Below, one piece after another: positions 18,965 to 30,466 of a stretch of 64,000 nt of DNA. The notes below the pieces were generated by a model. The model was not told the DNA's origin and did not search any database. It worked only from the letters and a program-made list of their open reading frames with translations. Every line of letters begins with the position of its first letter. The stretch's first letter is position 1. Source of the stretch: Mycolicibacillus koreensis (GTDB taxonomy: Bacteria; Actinomycetota; Actinomycetes; Mycobacteriales; Mycobacteriaceae); contig NZ_NCXO01000009.1 of assembly GCF_002104795.1 (NCBI RefSeq), forward strand, positions 36,122 through 100,121. The letters run 5' to 3'. The position numbers and the translations under genes were made by a program.

Positions 18965-20248
18965 TTACCGCCGTTTACCGCTGGGCCGCCCCTGCCGGCT
19001 GCGAGTGGGGCGATTCGGTTTCGCCCCCGGCGCCGGTTTCGCTGCGCTGCTCGTCGCGGTGTCGGCGTGCGCGGTACCCGCCTCGGCGGCGTCGGTCGCC
19101 GGGGCCGTGGTGTCGTCGGCCTCCTCCGGCGTGGCGTCGGAGGGTTCGGCGGTGTCGGCGGTGTCGGCGCGTGCGGTGCGGTTGCGCCGTTTGAGCACCT
19201 TGCGGGTGTGGTTGCGGACCAGTTCGGTGCGCTCACGCATCGACACCAGCAGCGGTGTGGCGAAGTAGATCGACGAGTACGTGCCGACGATGATCCCGAC
19301 CAGCTGCACCAGCGCCAGGTCCTTGAGCATGCCCACGCCGAGCAGCCACACCGCGACGACCATCAGCGCGACGACCGGGATGACCGCGATGAGGCTGGTG
19401 TTGATCGAGCGCATGAACGTCTGGTTGACCGCCAGGTTGGCCTGTTCGGCATAGGTGCGTCGGGTGGTGTGCTGGAAGCCGTGGGTGTTCTCCTCGACCT
19501 TGTCGAACACGATCACGGTGTCGTAGATCGAGAAGCCCAGAATCGTCAGCCAACCGATGACGGTGGCCGGGGTGACCTCGAACCCGACCGCTGCATACAC
19601 CCCGGCGGTCACCACCAGGTCGAAGACCAGCGATGCCAGCGCCGACAGCGCCATGTAGCGCTCGTATCGCACGGTGATGTAGAGCGCGACGAGCACCAGG
19701 AACACCACGATGGCCTGCGCGGCCTTGATGGTGATCTGCCCGCCCCAGGTCTCGGAGACCGCCGAGTCGCTGATGGCGGACTCGCTGGGCTGCCCCTCGG
19801 CGTCGAGCGGGTGGAACGCGTCGAACAGGGCGGTCTTCAGCGCCGCGGTCTGGTCGGTGTCGAGTGCCTGGGAACGGATCTGGATGGTCTTCGACCCGCC
19901 GGAGCCGACCTCGACGACCGCCTCGGGGGCGAAGCCGACACTGTCGGAGAACACCTGCTGCACCTGGGAGATTTCGGCGTCGCCGCGGGGGAACGACACC
20001 GTGGTGCCGCCCTCGAAGTCGATGCCGAAGGTGAACCCCCGGATCAGGATCGCCGCGATCGACAGAACGAACATCGCGCCGCTCACCGCGTACCACAGCC
20101 GGCGTTTGCCGATCACCTCGAACGCGCCGGTACCGGTGTAGAGACGGTTGAGGAAGCCGTGGTGGGGCATCTGCGCATCCGCCGGCGAGGCGGTCAACTC
20201 GGTCGCCGCGCTGGCCATGCCGTCGTCGGTCGTCGTCTTCGCACTCAT
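18965..20248 (-). CDS. secF: Protein-export membrane protein SecF
   Basis: Partner of SecD; together they use the proton gradient to pull exported proteins through SecYEG. The 427-residue protein has the first helix ([19 protein letters not shown]), the SecF signature [16 protein letters not shown], further helices including the conserved [17 protein letters not shown] and a long charged Ala/Thr/Asp-rich cytosolic tail. The start at 20248 overlaps the secD stop (ATGA). Confidence 0.96.
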   Translation of the reverse strand: MSAKTTTDDGMASAATELTASPADAQMPHHGFLNRLYTGTGAFEVIGKRRLWYAVSGAMFVLSIAAILIRGFTFGIDFEGGTTVSFPRGDAEISQVQQVFSDSVGFAPEAVVEVGSGGSKTIQIRSQALDTDQTAALKTALFDAFHPLDAEGQPSESAISDSAVSETWGGQITIKAAQAIVVFLVLVALYITVRYERYMALSALASLVFDLVVTAGVYAAVGFEVTPATVIGWLTILGFSIYDTVIVFDKVEENTHGFQHTTRRTYAEQANLAVNQTFMRSINTSLIAVIPVVALMVVAVWLLGVGMLKDLALVQLVGIIVGTYSSIYFATPLLVSMRERTELVRNHTRKVLKRRNRTARADTADTAEPSDATPEEADDTTAPATDAAEAGTAHADTATSSAAKPAPGAKPNRPTRSRQGRPSGKRR

Positions 20249-22173
20249 CGCGCTGTCCCCGTCCCGGCCCGTGCCGCCGATGTCGTCGCCGCGCGGCCCA
20301 GGGCCCGCCGTTCGCGGGCGACCTGTTGGACCGCCCCGAGGCCGTTGTAGGCCGGCTTGGCCAGCCTCGTCGACTTCGAGGTGAGATACACCAATGGCCA
20401 GGTCACCAGGAACACCACCACGATGTCGAGCAGGGTGATCAGCCCGAGGGTGAACGCGAAGCCCTTGACCTGGCCGATGGAGAGCACATAGAGCACCGCA
20501 GCGGCCAAGAATGTCACCGCGTTGCCCGACACGATGGTCTTGCGGGCCCGCGCCCAACCCCGCGGCACCGCCGACCGGTAGGAGCGTCCCTCCCGGATCT
20601 CGTCCTTGATGCGCTCGAAATACACCACGAACGAGTCGGCGGTGGTGCCGATACCGATGATCAGACCGGCGATGCCGGCCAGATCCAGGGTGTAGTTGAT
20701 CTGACGGCCCAGCAACACCAGCACGCCGTAGGCCATCACCCCGGCGAGTACCAGCGACAGCGCGGTCAGGATCCCGAGCACGCGGTAGTAGATCAGTGCG
20801 TAGATCAGCACCAACACCAGCCCGATCGCGCCCGCGAGCAGCCCGGCCTCCATCGCCTGTAGCCCCATCGACGCCGAAACGGTCTGGGCCTCGGAGGCTT
20901 CGAACGACAGCGGCAGCGAGCCGTATTTCAGGGCGTTGGCCAGCTCGGCGGCGTCTGATTTGGTGAAGTTCCCGGTGATCTGGGTGCGCCCGCCGGGGAT
21001 GGCTTCGCGGATCACCGGGGCGCTGACCACCTGGGAGTCCAGGGTGAACGCGGTGCCGGTGCCGATGTTCTGGGCGGTGAACTTCGCCCAGGTGTCGGCG
21101 GCCTCGCTTTTGAAGCTGACGTCGACGACATTGCCGCCGCCCTGCGGATCCATGCCGGAGGTGGCGTCTTTGATCTGGTCGCCGCTGATGATCGACGGGG
21201 CCAGCAGGTAGGCGGTCTGCCCGTCGGTCGAGCAGGTCACCAGCGGCAGCTCCGGGTCGTCGTTGCCGGCGAGCACGTCCTCTTCACCGCAGCGCTGCGC
21301 CTGCGCGAGCAGCGCCTGGATCTGGATGAACTGGACGTCGCTCTGGCGCACCTTCTTTTCGATCTCGATGCGTTTGGCCAGCGCTTCACGTTTGTTACCG
21401 GGGGCCGCCGGCTCGTCGGTCGGTTGATCGCCGGGGTTCTTCTCGTCGCCGGGCTGCTTCTCATCGCCGGGCTTTTCACTCGGCGCCGGGCTCTCCGCGC
21501 TCGGCGACGGGCTCTCCGCGCTCGGCGACGGGGTGGGGGTCGGCGGCGGCGGATCGGCCGGGAAGGGCCGCGGCTGCGGAGCGGGGGTCTCCGCACCCGG
21601 AACTGCCGGGATCGTCGGGGTGTCGGCCGGGGCCTTCTCGGCCGGGGCGGTGTCGGCCGGGGCCTTCTCGGCCGGAGCGGTGTCGGGCAGCTCCGCGGCC
21701 GGCACATCGGCGTCGTCGGGCAACTCAGCCGGTGGCCCACCCGGCATTTCCTGGCCCTCACCCTGGCCCTCGCCCTGGTCCTCGGCGTTGCGTGCCGGGA
21801 TCTGCTCCATCACCGGACGCACATACAGCCGGGCGGTCTGGCCGAGGTTGCGGGCCTCGTCGCCGTCGGTGCCGGGCACCGTGATCACCAGGTTGTCGCC
21901 GTCGATGACCACCTCGGAGCCGGAGACACCGAGCCCGTTGACGCGGGCTCCGATGATCTCTTGGGCCTTCAGCAGCGCGTCACGGGTCGGTTTGGACCCG
22001 TCGGGGGTGCGCGCGGTCAGTGTGACGCGGGTGCCGCCCTGCAGGTCGATACCGAGTTTGGGTTCGGGTTTTTTGTCACCGGTCAGGAACACCAGCAGAA
22101 AAGTGCCGATGAGCAGCGCCAGAAACGCCGACAAGTAGCGGGCAGGATGCACCGGCGCCGAAGGCGATGCCAC
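20245..22173 (-). CDS. secD: Protein-export membrane protein SecD
   Basis: A 642-residue SecD with the N-terminal helix, the signature [13 protein letters not shown], the P1 exported domain and the C-terminal channel helices ([19 protein letters not shown] is the conserved loop). Between residues about 150 and 265 lies a long Pro/Ala/Glu-rich insertion with repeated [10 protein letters not shown] units, an expansion of a region that is Pro-rich in other mycobacteria. The gene is coupled to secF. It follows yajC after 70 bases. Confidence 0.96.
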   Translation of the reverse strand: MASPSAPVHPARYLSAFLALLIGTFLLVFLTGDKKPEPKLGIDLQGGTRVTLTARTPDGSKPTRDALLKAQEIIGARVNGLGVSGSEVVIDGDNLVITVPGTDGDEARNLGQTARLYVRPVMEQIPARNAEDQGEGQGEGQEMPGGPPAELPDDADVPAAELPDTAPAEKAPADTAPAEKAPADTPTIPAVPGAETPAPQPRPFPADPPPPTPTPSPSAESPSPSAESPAPSEKPGDEKQPGDEKNPGDQPTDEPAAPGNKREALAKRIEIEKKVRQSDVQFIQIQALLAQAQRCGEEDVLAGNDDPELPLVTCSTDGQTAYLLAPSIISGDQIKDATSGMDPQGGGNVVDVSFKSEAADTWAKFTAQNIGTGTAFTLDSQVVSAPVIREAIPGGRTQITGNFTKSDAAELANALKYGSLPLSFEASEAQTVSASMGLQAMEAGLLAGAIGLVLVLIYALIYYRVLGILTALSLVLAGVMAYGVLVLLGRQINYTLDLAGIAGLIIGIGTTADSFVVYFERIKDEIREGRSYRSAVPRGWARARKTIVSGNAVTFLAAAVLYVLSIGQVKGFAFTLGLITLLDIVVVFLVTWPLVYLTSKSTRLAKPAYNGLGAVQQVARERRALGRAATTSAARAGTGTAR

Positions 22174-22243
22174 GTTTTGCGTCTCCTCGCTTGACGATCA
22201 GTTCGACAGCACCCGCAAACAGTACGGGGCGCTGAGCCGGTTC

Positions 22244-22564
22244 TCAGTCCCTGGTCGACGGTTCGGCGTCGGAGTCGCTGAGTTCAACGGCCTCCGGGGC
22301 GGCGTCGGGCTCGATGCGGTCCCGGATCGCCAGGGTCATCCAGGTGGTCACGACCCCGGGAGCGATCTCCAGGTCGACGGTGTCGTCGGCGATCCCGGTG
22401 ATGGTGCCCTCCAGCCCCGAAGTGGTGTGCACCCGGTCACCGATCCGCAGCGATTCGTGCAGATCGATGGTGGCCTGCATGGCGCGCTTCTGCCGACGAG
22501 ACGCAAAGAACATGAACGCGCCCAGCACGACGAATATCGGCAGGAAGATGACCAGTTGATCCAT
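22244..22564 (-). CDS. yajC: Sec translocon accessory protein YajC
   Basis: A 106-residue protein with a single N-terminal membrane helix (DQLVIFLPIFVVLGAFMFFA), the family's RRQKRAMQ stretch and a cytosolic beta domain (GDRVHTTSGLEGTITGIADD). It joins the SecDF complex. It is the first gene of the yajC-secD-secF-lipoprotein-apt-relA run. Confidence 0.95.
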   Translation of the reverse strand: MDQLVIFLPIFVVLGAFMFFASRRQKRAMQATIDLHESLRIGDRVHTTSGLEGTITGIADDTVDLEIAPGVVTTWMTLAIRDRIEPDAAPEAVELSDSDAEPSTRD

Positions 22565-22728
22565 GACGGCGACAATCTTTCAGGGTTGCTCTATTTCGAC
22601 AGGTCACCAGTGTGCCATTACCGTCGGGCTCCGCCTGCGGGGACCGGCAATTCCGACGACCGCTACGCAGACGCGGCGGCGAGCTCATAAGCTGGTGCCA
22701 CCACGGTAACCCTGGTTGGAGGCCCCCG

Positions 22729-23085
22729 ATGACGCGATCACCGAAGCACGCCCCGTCCCGTACGCCGGTCTTGGCGGCCCTGGCTCCCCTGGTCATGGCG
22801 GTGCTGGCCCCGTTGGGCACAGTGGCCGTCGCCACGGCGCCCACCGCGTCGGCCGCCCCGATGAACTGCGCCCCCGGCGAGTGGTGGGACCCCACCGCCA
22901 ACGTCTGCCGGCCCCTCGGCGTCGGCCCGCAACCGCTCAACTGTGCCGCCGGCGAATGGTGGGACCCCACCGCCAACGTCTGCCGGCCCCTCGGCGTCGG
23001 CCCGCAACCGCTCAACTGCGACAACGGCTGGTGGTGGGACCCGACGATCAACGAGTGCGCCCCGCCGGTGGTGCCGCCCAACTGA
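22729..23085 (+). CDS. Small exported protein with tandem Cys/Trp repeats
   Basis: A 118-residue protein: signal peptide to about residue 44 (ending ATAPTASAAP), then repeats. Two near-identical 25-residue units contain GEWWDPTANVC, and a third, shorter unit reads NGWWWDPTINEC. Each unit has two Cys about 13 residues apart, suitable for a small disulfide loop. The ATG at 22729 follows GGAGG. I do not recognise a function; it could bind glycan or be a structural cell-wall protein. Confidence 0.75.
   Translation: MTRSPKHAPSRTPVLAALAPLVMAVLAPLGTVAVATAPTASAAPMNCAPGEWWDPTANVCRPLGVGPQPLNCAAGEWWDPTANVCRPLGVGPQPLNCDNGWWWDPTINECAPPVVPPN
22864..23052 (+). repeat. 75-base tandem repeat inside the small exported protein gene
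   Basis: Two 75-base copies occupy 22864-22938 and 22939-23013 and differ at only a few positions. A diverged partial third copy follows from 23014. The unit is in frame, so copy number changes would alter the protein by 25 residues. Confidence 0.85.
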
Positions 23086-23270
23086 TCCCCGCTCGGGCCG
23101 CGCACCCCGCACTGTGACGCGGGACGCGGCGTCGCACTGCGGTGGTGCAATTCACAGACGGCGGCGCCGGCGCCGCCGTTTCCAAATTAACTTAGTTTTG
23201 CTAACGTAGTTTTTGTTGGGCGCAGTGCAGAGCCCACCTACTTGCCCTTTGATCATGTTGAGGTTTTGTT

Positions 23271-26200
23271 ATGTCTGTTGACGCTCACGACGAGGAACAA
23301 CTCCGTCGCATCACCACCCTGGCCGACACCGACCCGCAGTTCGCCGCGGCCCAGCCGTCGCCGTCGGTCGCCGCCGCCGTGGAGGAGCCGGGCCTGACGC
23401 TGGCACAGACCATTCAGACGGTGCTCGACGGCTACGCCGACCGGCCCGCGCTCGGGCAGCGCAAGGTCGAGTTCGTCACCGACGCAACCGGGCGCACCGG
23501 TGTCGCCGCGCTACCGGAATTCGAGACCATCACCTACCGCGAACTCTCCGACCGCGTCGCGGCCGTTGCCGCGACCTGGCGCGCCGAGTCGGTGGCGCCC
23601 GGCGACCGGGTCACGGTGCTGGGGTTCACCAGCGTCGACTACACCGTCGTCGACATCGCCCTGGCCACGACGGGTGCGGTCTCGGTGCCACTGCAGACCA
23701 GTGCCGCGCCGGCCCAGTTGGCGCCGATCGTCGCCGAGACCGAACCGGTGGTTTTCGCCGCCAGCGTCAACAACCTCTCCGACGCGGTGCCCCTCGTGCA
23801 CGACGCGCCGAGCGTGACCCGACTGGTCGTCTTCGACTACCTCGACCGGGTCGATGAGCACCGTGAGGCCCTGGAGTCCGCCCGCACCGGACTGGCCGAC
23901 ACCACCGTCGTGGTCGAGACGTTGGCCGACGTCGCCGCGCGGGGCGCCACCCTGCCGCCGGCACCGGCATCGCCCGCCGATGACTCCGATGATTCGCTGG
24001 CGCTGCTGATCTACACCTCCGGGTCCACCGGCGCCCCCAAAGGCGCGATGTACCCGGCGCGCAACGCCGCCAAGATGTGGCGGCGCTCCAACAAGGACTG
24101 GTTCGGCCCGAGCGCGGCGTCGATCACCTTGAACTTCATGCCGATGAGCCACGTCATGGGCCGCGGCATCCTCTACGGCACCCTGGCCAACGGCGGCACC
24201 GCCTACTTCGCGGCCCGCAGCGACCTGTCGACCTTCCTCGAGGACCTGGCGCTGGTGCGGCCCACCGAGTTGAACTTCGTGCCCCGTATCTGGGAGATGC
24301 TCTACCAGGAATTCCAGTCCGAGGTCGACCGCACCCTGGCCGCCGGCGGCGGGGAGCGCGCCGAGGTCGAGGAGCGGGTGCTTGCCGCCCAGCGAAAGGA
24401 TCAGCTCGGCGGACGGTTCATCTTCGTGATGACCGGCTCGGCGCCGATCTCCGACGAGCTCAAGGCGTGGGTGTCGGCGCTGGTCGAGCAGCCGGTGCTC
24501 AACGGCTACGGCTCGACCGAGGCCGGCATGGTCACCTTCGACGGTGAGGTGCAGCGCCCGCCGGTGCTCGACTACAAGCTGGTCGACGTCCCGGACCTGG
24601 GCTACTTCGCCACCGACCACCCGTTCCCGCGCGGTGAGCTGCTGCTCAAGACGGAGAACATGTTCCCCGGCTACTACAAGCGCCCGGAGGTCACCGCCGA
24701 GGTCTTCGACGCCGACGGGTTCTACCGCACGGGCGATGTGGTCGCCGAGGTCGGACCGGACCAATTGGTCTACGTCGACCGCCGCAACAACGTGCTCAAG
24801 CTGGCCCAGGGTGAGTTCGTCACCGTCGCCAAACTCGAGGCGGTCTTCGGAAACAGTCCCCTGGTGCGCCAGATCTACATCTACGGCAACAGCGCCCAGC
24901 CCTACCTGCTGGCCGTGGTGGTGCCCACCCCGGAGGCTCTCGAGGCCCACAGCCTCGAAGACCTCAAGCCGATGATCTCCGCGTCGTTGCAGGATGTGGC
25001 GCGCGAGACCGGTTTGCAGTCCTACGAGGTGCCGCGGGACTTCCTCATCGAGGCCACCCCGTTCACCCTGGAGAACGGACTGTTGACCGGGATCCGCAAG
25101 CTGGCGTGGCCGAAACTCAAGGCGCACTACGGTGAACGGCTCGAAGCGCTGTACGCGGAACTGGCCGACAGCCAGGCCAACGAGCTCAACGAGCTGCGCC
25201 GCAACGGCGCCGACGCGCCGGTGCTGGCCACGGTCGGCCGGGCTGCGGCGGCACTGCTCGGCGCAGCCAGCGCCGACATCTCCCCGGATGCGCACTTCAC
25301 CGACCTGGGCGGGGATTCGCTGTCGGCGTTGACCTTCGCCAACCTGCTGCACGAGATCTACGACATCGATGTTCCGGTCGGTGTGATCGTCAGCCCGGCA
25401 ACACATCTCGCTGACCTCGCCGCTTACATCGAGACCGAGCGTCAGGGCTCTCGCCGGCCCACGTTCGCCTCGGTGCACGGCCGCGACGCGGTCGAAGTCG
25501 CTGCCGCCGACCTGACCTTGGACAAGTTCCTCGACGAGGCCACCCTGGCCGCCGCGCCGAGCCTGCCCGGCCCCGCCGAGCAGGTGCGCACCGTACTGCT
25601 GACCGGAGCGACCGGATTCCTCGGCCGCTACCTGGCGCTGGAGTGGCTGGAGCGGCTGGACTTAGTCGACGGCACCCTGATCTGTGTGGTGCGGGCCAAG
25701 TCCGACGAGGAGGCACGCGCACGGTTGGACGCCACGTTCGACAGCGGGGATCCGAAGTTGTGGGCCCGCTACACCGAGTTGGCCGCCAAGCACCTGCAGG
25801 TGCTGGCCGGCGACAAGGGAGAGGAGAACCTCGGGCTGCCGGTGGCCACCTGGGAACACCTGGCCGACACCGTCGACGTGATCGTCGACCCGGCCGCCCT
25901 GGTCAACCACGTGCTGCCCTACAGCCAGCTGTTCGGGCCGAACGCCGCCGGTACCGCGGAGCTCCTGCGGTTGGCGCTGACCGGCAAACAGAAGCCCTAC
26001 ACCTATGTGTCGACGATCGGGGTCGGCGACCAGATCACGCCGGGTGAGTTCACCGAGGACGCCGACGTGCGGGTGATGAGCCCGGTGCGTGCGATCAACG
26101 ACGGCTACGCCAACGGGTACGGCAACAGCAAGTGGGCCGGTGAGGTTCTGCTGCGCGAGGCCCACGACCTGTGCGGCCTGCCGGTCGCGGTGTTCCGCTG

Positions 26201-26780
26201 CGACATGATCCTCGCCGACACCAGCTACGCCGGCCAGCTCAACCTGCCCGACATGTTCACCCGGACCATGTTCTCGTTGGTGGCCAGCGGGATCGCCCCC
26301 GGTTCGTTCTACGAGCTCGACTCCGAAGGCAACCGTCAGCGTGCCCACTACGACGGGCTGCCGGTGGAGTTCATCGCCGAGGCGATCACCACGCTGGGTG
26401 CCGGGCCTGCCGCCGGCGGGTTCTCCACCTACCACGTGATGAACCCCTGGGATGACGGCCTGGGCATGGACGAGTTCGTCGACTGGCTCATCGAGGCGGG
26501 CTACCCGATCACCCGGATCGCCGAGTATGGCGACTGGCTGCAACGGTTCGAGACCAGCCTGCGGGCGATGCCGGAACGGCAACGCAACGCCTCGCTGCTG
26601 CCGTTGCTGCACAACTACCAGAAGCCGGAGCCACCGATCCGCGGATCGATCGCCCCGACCGATCGGTTTCGGGCGGCGGTGCAGGAGGCGAAGGTCGGCG
26701 CGGACAAGGACATCCCGCATGTCACCCGGGCGGTCATCGTCAAATACATCACCGATCTGGAGCTGCTCGGACTGCTCTGA
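23271..26780 (+). CDS. car: Carboxylic acid reductase (FadD9 type)
   Basis: Reduces fatty or aromatic acids to aldehydes with ATP and NADPH. The 1169-residue multidomain enzyme has an adenylation domain (core A-motif [18 protein letters not shown] near residue 244, then [11 protein letters not shown]), a carrier domain with phosphopantetheine Ser683 in GGDSLSAL, and a reductase domain (Rossmann motif [11 protein letters not shown] near residue 780, YxxxK as YGNSK). It needs a phosphopantetheinyl transferase encoded elsewhere. Homologue of Rv2590. An AT-rich stretch at 23180-23215 probably carries the promoter. Confidence 0.96.
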   Translation: MSVDAHDEEQLRRITTLADTDPQFAAAQPSPSVAAAVEEPGLTLAQTIQTVLDGYADRPALGQRKVEFVTDATGRTGVAALPEFETITYRELSDRVAAVAATWRAESVAPGDRVTVLGFTSVDYTVVDIALATTGAVSVPLQTSAAPAQLAPIVAETEPVVFAASVNNLSDAVPLVHDAPSVTRLVVFDYLDRVDEHREALESARTGLADTTVVVETLADVAARGATLPPAPASPADDSDDSLALLIYTSGSTGAPKGAMYPARNAAKMWRRSNKDWFGPSAASITLNFMPMSHVMGRGILYGTLANGGTAYFAARSDLSTFLEDLALVRPTELNFVPRIWEMLYQEFQSEVDRTLAAGGGERAEVEERVLAAQRKDQLGGRFIFVMTGSAPISDELKAWVSALVEQPVLNGYGSTEAGMVTFDGEVQRPPVLDYKLVDVPDLGYFATDHPFPRGELLLKTENMFPGYYKRPEVTAEVFDADGFYRTGDVVAEVGPDQLVYVDRRNNVLKLAQGEFVTVAKLEAVFGNSPLVRQIYIYGNSAQPYLLAVVVPTPEALEAHSLEDLKPMISASLQDVARETGLQSYEVPRDFLIEATPFTLENGLLTGIRKLAWPKLKAHYGERLEALYAELADSQANELNELRRNGADAPVLATVGRAAAALLGAASADISPDAHFTDLGGDSLSALTFANLLHEIYDIDVPVGVIVSPATHLADLAAYIETERQGSRRPTFASVHGRDAVEVAAADLTLDKFLDEATLAAAPSLPGPAEQVRTVLLTGATGFLGRYLALEWLERLDLVDGTLICVVRAKSDEEARARLDATFDSGDPKLWARYTELAAKHLQVLAGDKGEENLGLPVATWEHLADTVDVIVDPAALVNHVLPYSQLFGPNAAGTAELLRLALTGKQKPYTYVSTIGVGDQITPGEFTEDADVRVMSPVRAINDGYANGYGNSKWAGEVLLREAHDLCGLPVAVFRCDMILADTSYAGQLNLPDMFTRTMFSLVASGIAPGSFYELDSEGNRQRAHYDGLPVEFIAEAITTLGAGPAAGGFSTYHVMNPWDDGLGMDEFVDWLIEAGYPITRIAEYGDWLQRFETSLRAMPERQRNASLLPLLHNYQKPEPPIRGSIAPTDRFRAAVQEAKVGADKDIPHVTRAVIVKYITDLELLGLL

Positions 26781-26806
26781 GTCCCTCACGAGCTCACACG
26801 GGCCCA

Positions 26807-26838
26807 CGCGCCCCGATTCGGCGTTGAATCGGGGCGCG
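26807..26838 (+). terminator. Hairpin terminator after car
   Basis: CGCGCCCCGATTC and GAATCGGGGCGCG pair as a perfect 13-bp stem with a six-base loop, 27 bases after the car stop. There is no T-run. It could also stop readthrough from the opposite direction. Confidence 0.8.
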
Positions 26839-26900
26839 CGGGTCTGTTGGTGCGAGACGGACGCTGCGATCCGGGTCGGTGGGCGCCTCGTGGCGGGGTC

Positions 26901-26981
26901 GCTGCTGAAATCGACGCTAGATCCGGCGTTTTAGCCCGTTTTTCGGGCCTCTGTGTCCACCAGCGTGTCGATCTCAGCAGC
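26901..26981. repeat. 81-base structured palindrome between car and ruvB
   Basis: The left arm GCTGCTGAAATCGAC (26901-26915) pairs with GTCGATCTCAGCAGC (26967-26981) with one mismatch. Beyond a two-base bulge the pairing continues through GCTAG and CCAGC. An inner stem GCCCG/CGGGC with a T5 loop sits at 26934-26948. It may be a dispersed palindromic repeat, an RNA structure, or part of the ruvB terminator. Confidence 0.65.
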
Positions 26982-27006
26982 CATCGCGCCGATTTTGGGC
27001 GTCCGC

Positions 27007-28050
27007 CTACTCGAATAGGCCCTGCTGGCCGGCTCCGGCCGGGGGCACCAGCCCCAGATGCGTCCAGGCCGCCGGGGTGGCCACCCGCCCCCGGGGCGTT
27101 CGGGCGATCATGCCGGCCCGCACCAGAAACGGCTCGCACACCTCCTCGACGGTGGCGGCCTCCTCCCCCACCGCCACCGCCAGCGTCGACACGCCCACCG
27201 GGCCGCCACCGAAACTGCGGGTCAGCGCTGTGAGCACCGCGCGGTCGAGGCGATCAAGACCGAGCTCATCGACGTCGTAGACCTCCAGCGCCGCCTGGGC
27301 CACCCCGCGGGTGATCACCCCGTCGGCGCGCACCTCGGCGTAGTCACGCACCCGGCGCAGCAGCCGGTTGGCGATCCGCGGGGTGCCCCGCGACCGCCGG
27401 GCGATCTCCGCACCGGCCTCGGTGCCCAACTCAATACCCAGGATGCCCGCCGAGCGGGCCAGCACCCGTTCCAACTCCGCGGGCTCGTAGAAGTCCATGT
27501 GGGCGGTGAAGCCGAACCGATCGCGCAGCGGGCCGGTCAACGCCCCCGAGCGGGTGGTCGCCCCCACCAGGGTGAACGGCGCCACCTCCAACGGAATCGA
27601 CGTCGCCCCAGGGCCTTTGCCGACCACCACGTCGACCCGGAAGTCCTCCATCGCCAGATACAGCATCTCTTCGGCGGGGCGGGCGATGCGGTGGATCTCG
27701 TCGATGAACAACACGTCGTGTTCGACCAGATTGGACAGCATCGCGGCCAGATCACCCGCTCGTTCGAGCGCCGGCCCGGAGGTGACCCGCAACGAGGAGC
27801 CCAGTTCGGCGGCGATGATCATCGCCAGTGAAGTTTTCCCGAGACCCGGCGGCCCCGACAACAGGATGTGATCCGGTGTGCCGCCGCGGTTTTTGGCCCC
27901 CTCGATGACCAGTTGCAGTTGTTCCCGCACCCGCGGCTGGCCGATGAACTCCCCGAGCGAGCGGGGCCGAAGCCCGGCGTCGATGTCCCCCTCGCCGACG
28001 GTCAACGCCGGGGAGACATCCCGGTCCTCGGAGTCGGTGGGTTCGCTCAT
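27007..28050 (-). CDS. ruvB: Holliday junction branch-migration ATPase RuvB
   Basis: The 347-residue AAA+ motor of the RuvAB complex. Walker A is GPPGLGKTS near residue 67, Walker B is FIDEIHR, sensor 1 region is GATTRSGAL, and the arginine-finger region is GPLRDRFGF. The C-terminal winged helix ends in [18 protein letters not shown]. Start overlaps the ruvA stop (ATGA). Confidence 0.97.
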   Translation of the reverse strand: MSEPTDSEDRDVSPALTVGEGDIDAGLRPRSLGEFIGQPRVREQLQLVIEGAKNRGGTPDHILLSGPPGLGKTSLAMIIAAELGSSLRVTSGPALERAGDLAAMLSNLVEHDVLFIDEIHRIARPAEEMLYLAMEDFRVDVVVGKGPGATSIPLEVAPFTLVGATTRSGALTGPLRDRFGFTAHMDFYEPAELERVLARSAGILGIELGTEAGAEIARRSRGTPRIANRLLRRVRDYAEVRADGVITRGVAQAALEVYDVDELGLDRLDRAVLTALTRSFGGGPVGVSTLAVAVGEEAATVEEVCEPFLVRAGMIARTPRGRVATPAAWTHLGLVPPAGAGQQGLFE

Positions 28051-28649
28051 TTCTTGCCCAACAACGACAGCGCGGCGCGAAGCGCACCGGAGGTGGTGAC
28101 ACCCTCGGGGTCGTCACGCCAACTCGCCAGCACCCGATCGGTGGCGCTCTCCGCCTGTTTCGCCGCAAAGCCCAGGCCGACAAGAGCTTCCACCACCGGG
28201 GCGCGTACTCCGTGTGCCTCCGCAGCGGCGGGTTCACCGGCGCTGGGGACAGCGCCGACCTTGTCGCGCAACTCCAGCACCATCCTCTCGGCGCTGCGTT
28301 TGCCGACCCCGGGCACCCGGGTCAACGCCGCGATGTCACCGTCGGCCAAGGCCTGGCGCAGCGCCGTCGCATCGTGCACCGCCAGGGTCGCCAGCGCGAT
28401 CTTCGGCCCGATGCCCGACACCGACAGCAACGTCTGGAACAGGTCACGGTGTTCGAGGTCGGGAAAGCCGTAGAGGGTCTGGGAGTCTTCCCGCACGATC
28501 AACGCGGTGATCAACCGGGCCTCGGTTCCGCGGCGCAGCGTCGACAGGGTCGCCGGAGTGGCGTTGACCTGGTAGCCGACCCCGGCGGCCTCGATCACGG
28601 CGTGGTCCAACGCGATCTCGAGCACTTCACCGCGCACCGAGGCGATCAT
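28047..28649 (-). CDS. ruvA: Holliday junction-binding protein RuvA
   Basis: A 200-residue protein with the N-terminal OB fold ([20 protein letters not shown]), two helix-hairpin-helix motifs ([15 protein letters not shown] and [14 protein letters not shown]) and a C-terminal UBA-like domain that touches RuvB. It is coupled by four-base overlaps to ruvC before it and ruvB after it. Confidence 0.97.
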   Translation of the reverse strand: MIASVRGEVLEIALDHAVIEAAGVGYQVNATPATLSTLRRGTEARLITALIVREDSQTLYGFPDLEHRDLFQTLLSVSGIGPKIALATLAVHDATALRQALADGDIAALTRVPGVGKRSAERMVLELRDKVGAVPSAGEPAAAEAHGVRAPVVEALVGLGFAAKQAESATDRVLASWRDDPEGVTTSGALRAALSLLGKK

Positions 28650-29203
28650 GCGCGCGCCGCCTTAAGCCGGGCCTGGTACTTGCGGCGCTGCTCGGCGGCC
28701 AGCGCCTCCGCCGCCGCCATCCGGGCGATCATCGGGGCCCGCCAACAGTGGCAGATCGCCAACGCCAGCGCATCGGCCGCATCCGCCGGGGTGGGCTTTT
28801 GCTGGAGTTCCAGGATGCGGGTCACCATCGCAGTGACCTGGGCTTTGTCGGCGCGGCCGTTACCGGTGACCGCCGCCTTGACCTCGCTGGGGGTGTGGAA
28901 ATGCACGTCGATGTCGCGACGGGCCGCCGCCAGGGCGATCACCCCGGCGGCCTGGGCGGTGCCCATCGCGGTGTTGGCGTTGGCGTTGGCGAACACCCGC
29001 TCCACCGCAACGACGTCGGGGCGGTGCGTGTCGAGCCAGTGATCCACGGCGTCGCTGATGGACAGTAGGCGCCGGTGCACCGGATCGGCGGCCGGGGTGC
29101 GCACCACGTCGACGTCCAGGGCGATGACCGCCCGGCCACGGCCGCCCTCGACCACCGAGAGCCCACACCGGGTCAACCCGGGGTCGACACCCATCACCCG
29201 CAC
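28646..29203 (-). CDS. ruvC: Holliday junction resolvase RuvC
   Basis: A 185-residue endonuclease that cuts Holliday junctions. Catalytic acidic residues are visible: Asp in [12 protein letters not shown], Glu in [11 protein letters not shown], and Asp in [13 protein letters not shown] chose the GTG at 29203, preceded by GAAGGGA, rather than longer upstream reading. It is the first gene of the ruvCAB operon. Confidence 0.96.
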   Translation of the reverse strand: MRVMGVDPGLTRCGLSVVEGGRGRAVIALDVDVVRTPAADPVHRRLLSISDAVDHWLDTHRPDVVAVERVFANANANTAMGTAQAAGVIALAAARRDIDVHFHTPSEVKAAVTGNGRADKAQVTAMVTRILELQQKPTPADAADALALAICHCWRAPMIARMAAAEALAAEQRRKYQARLKAARA

Positions 29204-29306
29204 GCAGCATCCCTTCACAAACCCGAGCCGAACACTCGTTCGAGAGTTTAGTGGGTATCGCCGACGACACCGGGCAGGGACACGCACCGGCGTGCCGGGT
29301 GATCGG

Positions 29307-29642
29307 TCACACCGCCCGCAGGGCCACGATCGTGCCGAGGGCCGCCGCGGCACACAACACCGGCCAGTACCAGATGTGCCGGCGCCTCCAGTGGCCCAGC
29401 CCCATGAGCAGGGGGTTGACCAGGCACAGCGCCAGGGTCAGCGCCTCCCAAGCGACGACGTCGCCGGCGGCCTCGGCACGATCGGGAAACGCCCCGGAAA
29501 AACTGATCGGCACCAGGGCCGCCACCCCCAGCGCGGCCGCGACGAGGGTGCTCGCCACCCAGCCGATCCAACTGAACGCCGTTTCGGCGCGACCGGGGCG
29601 GCGTCGGGCGGGCTCCCGCGCGGGCGGGCCGCCGAGGGTCAC
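29307..29642 (-). CDS. Small integral membrane protein of unknown function
   Basis: A 111-residue protein with three likely membrane helices ([21 protein letters not shown], a middle segment around [17 protein letters not shown], and [18 protein letters not shown]). The GTG start is two bases from the yebC stop, so it is probably translated from the yebC transcript. No family recognised. Confidence 0.65.
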   Translation of the reverse strand: MTLGGPPAREPARRRPGRAETAFSWIGWVASTLVAAALGVAALVPISFSGAFPDRAEAAGDVVAWEALTLALCLVNPLLMGLGHWRRRHIWYWPVLCAAAALGTIVALRAV

Positions 29643-29643
29643 C

Positions 29644-30399
29644 TCACTGCTCGTCGAGCGCGGCGGCCACCTCGTCGGAGATGTCGACGTTGGTGTAAAC
29701 GTCCTGCACGTCGTCGGCGTCCTCCAACGCGTCGACCAGTTTCAGCAGCTTGCGCGCGCCATCGACGTCGACCGGCACGGTCACCGACGGGGTGAATCCG
29801 GCCTCCGCGGAGTTGTAGTCGATGCCGGCGTCCTGCAGGGCGGTGCGCACCGCCACCAGGTCGCCGGGTTCGCTGATGACCTCGAACGAATCCCCCAGGT
29901 CGCTGACGTCCTCGGCGCCGGCCTCGAGCACCGCGGTGAGTACGTCGTCCTCGGTGAGGCCGTTTTTGTCCAGGGTGACGACGCCCTTGCGGGTGAACAG
30001 GTAAGCCACCGAACCGGGGTCAGCCATGTTGCCGCCGTTACGGGTCATCGCGACGCGCACCTCGCTGGCAGCGCGGTTGCGGTTATCGGTGAGGCATTCG
30101 ATGAGCACCGCCACCCCGTTGGGGCCGTAGCCCTCGTAGGTGATGTTCTCCCAGTTGGCCCCGCCGCCCTCCTCGCCGGCGCCGCGCTTGCGGGCCCGCT
30201 CGATGTTGTCGTTGGGCACCGAGGACTTCTTGGCCTTTTGGATGGCGTCATACAGGGTCGGGTTCCCTGCCGGGTCGCCACCGCCGACACGGGCCGCGAC
30301 CTCGATGTTCTTGACCAACCGGGCGAACATCTTGCCGCGGCGTGCGTCGATGACGGCCTTCTTGTGCTTCGTGGTCGCCCACTTGGAATGACCGGACAT
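29644..30399 (-). CDS. yebC: YebC/PmpR-family protein
   Basis: A 251-residue TACO1-like protein. The opening [15 protein letters not shown] and the stretch [16 protein letters not shown] are diagnostic. Members were described as transcriptional regulators, and more recently as factors that help ribosomes through stalling sequences. Homologue of Rv2603c. It is followed directly by a small membrane protein gene. Confidence 0.93.
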   Translation of the reverse strand: MSGHSKWATTKHKKAVIDARRGKMFARLVKNIEVAARVGGGDPAGNPTLYDAIQKAKKSSVPNDNIERARKRGAGEEGGGANWENITYEGYGPNGVAVLIECLTDNRNRAASEVRVAMTRNGGNMADPGSVAYLFTRKGVVTLDKNGLTEDDVLTAVLEAGAEDVSDLGDSFEVISEPGDLVAVRTALQDAGIDYNSAEAGFTPSVTVPVDVDGARKLLKLVDALEDADDVQDVYTNVDISDEVAAALDEQ

Positions 30400-30466
30400 C
30401 GTTTTCCTGCCTCGCTCCGTGTGATGTTGCGTGACGAGTCTATAAGGAGCGCTGAGGGCCCATCGA

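Noticed and set aside
23187..23210. AT-rich TTAACTTAGTTTTGCTAACG before car as an IdeR-type iron box
   Set aside because: Only about 12 of 19 positions fit the box as I remember it. It is more simply a promoter region.
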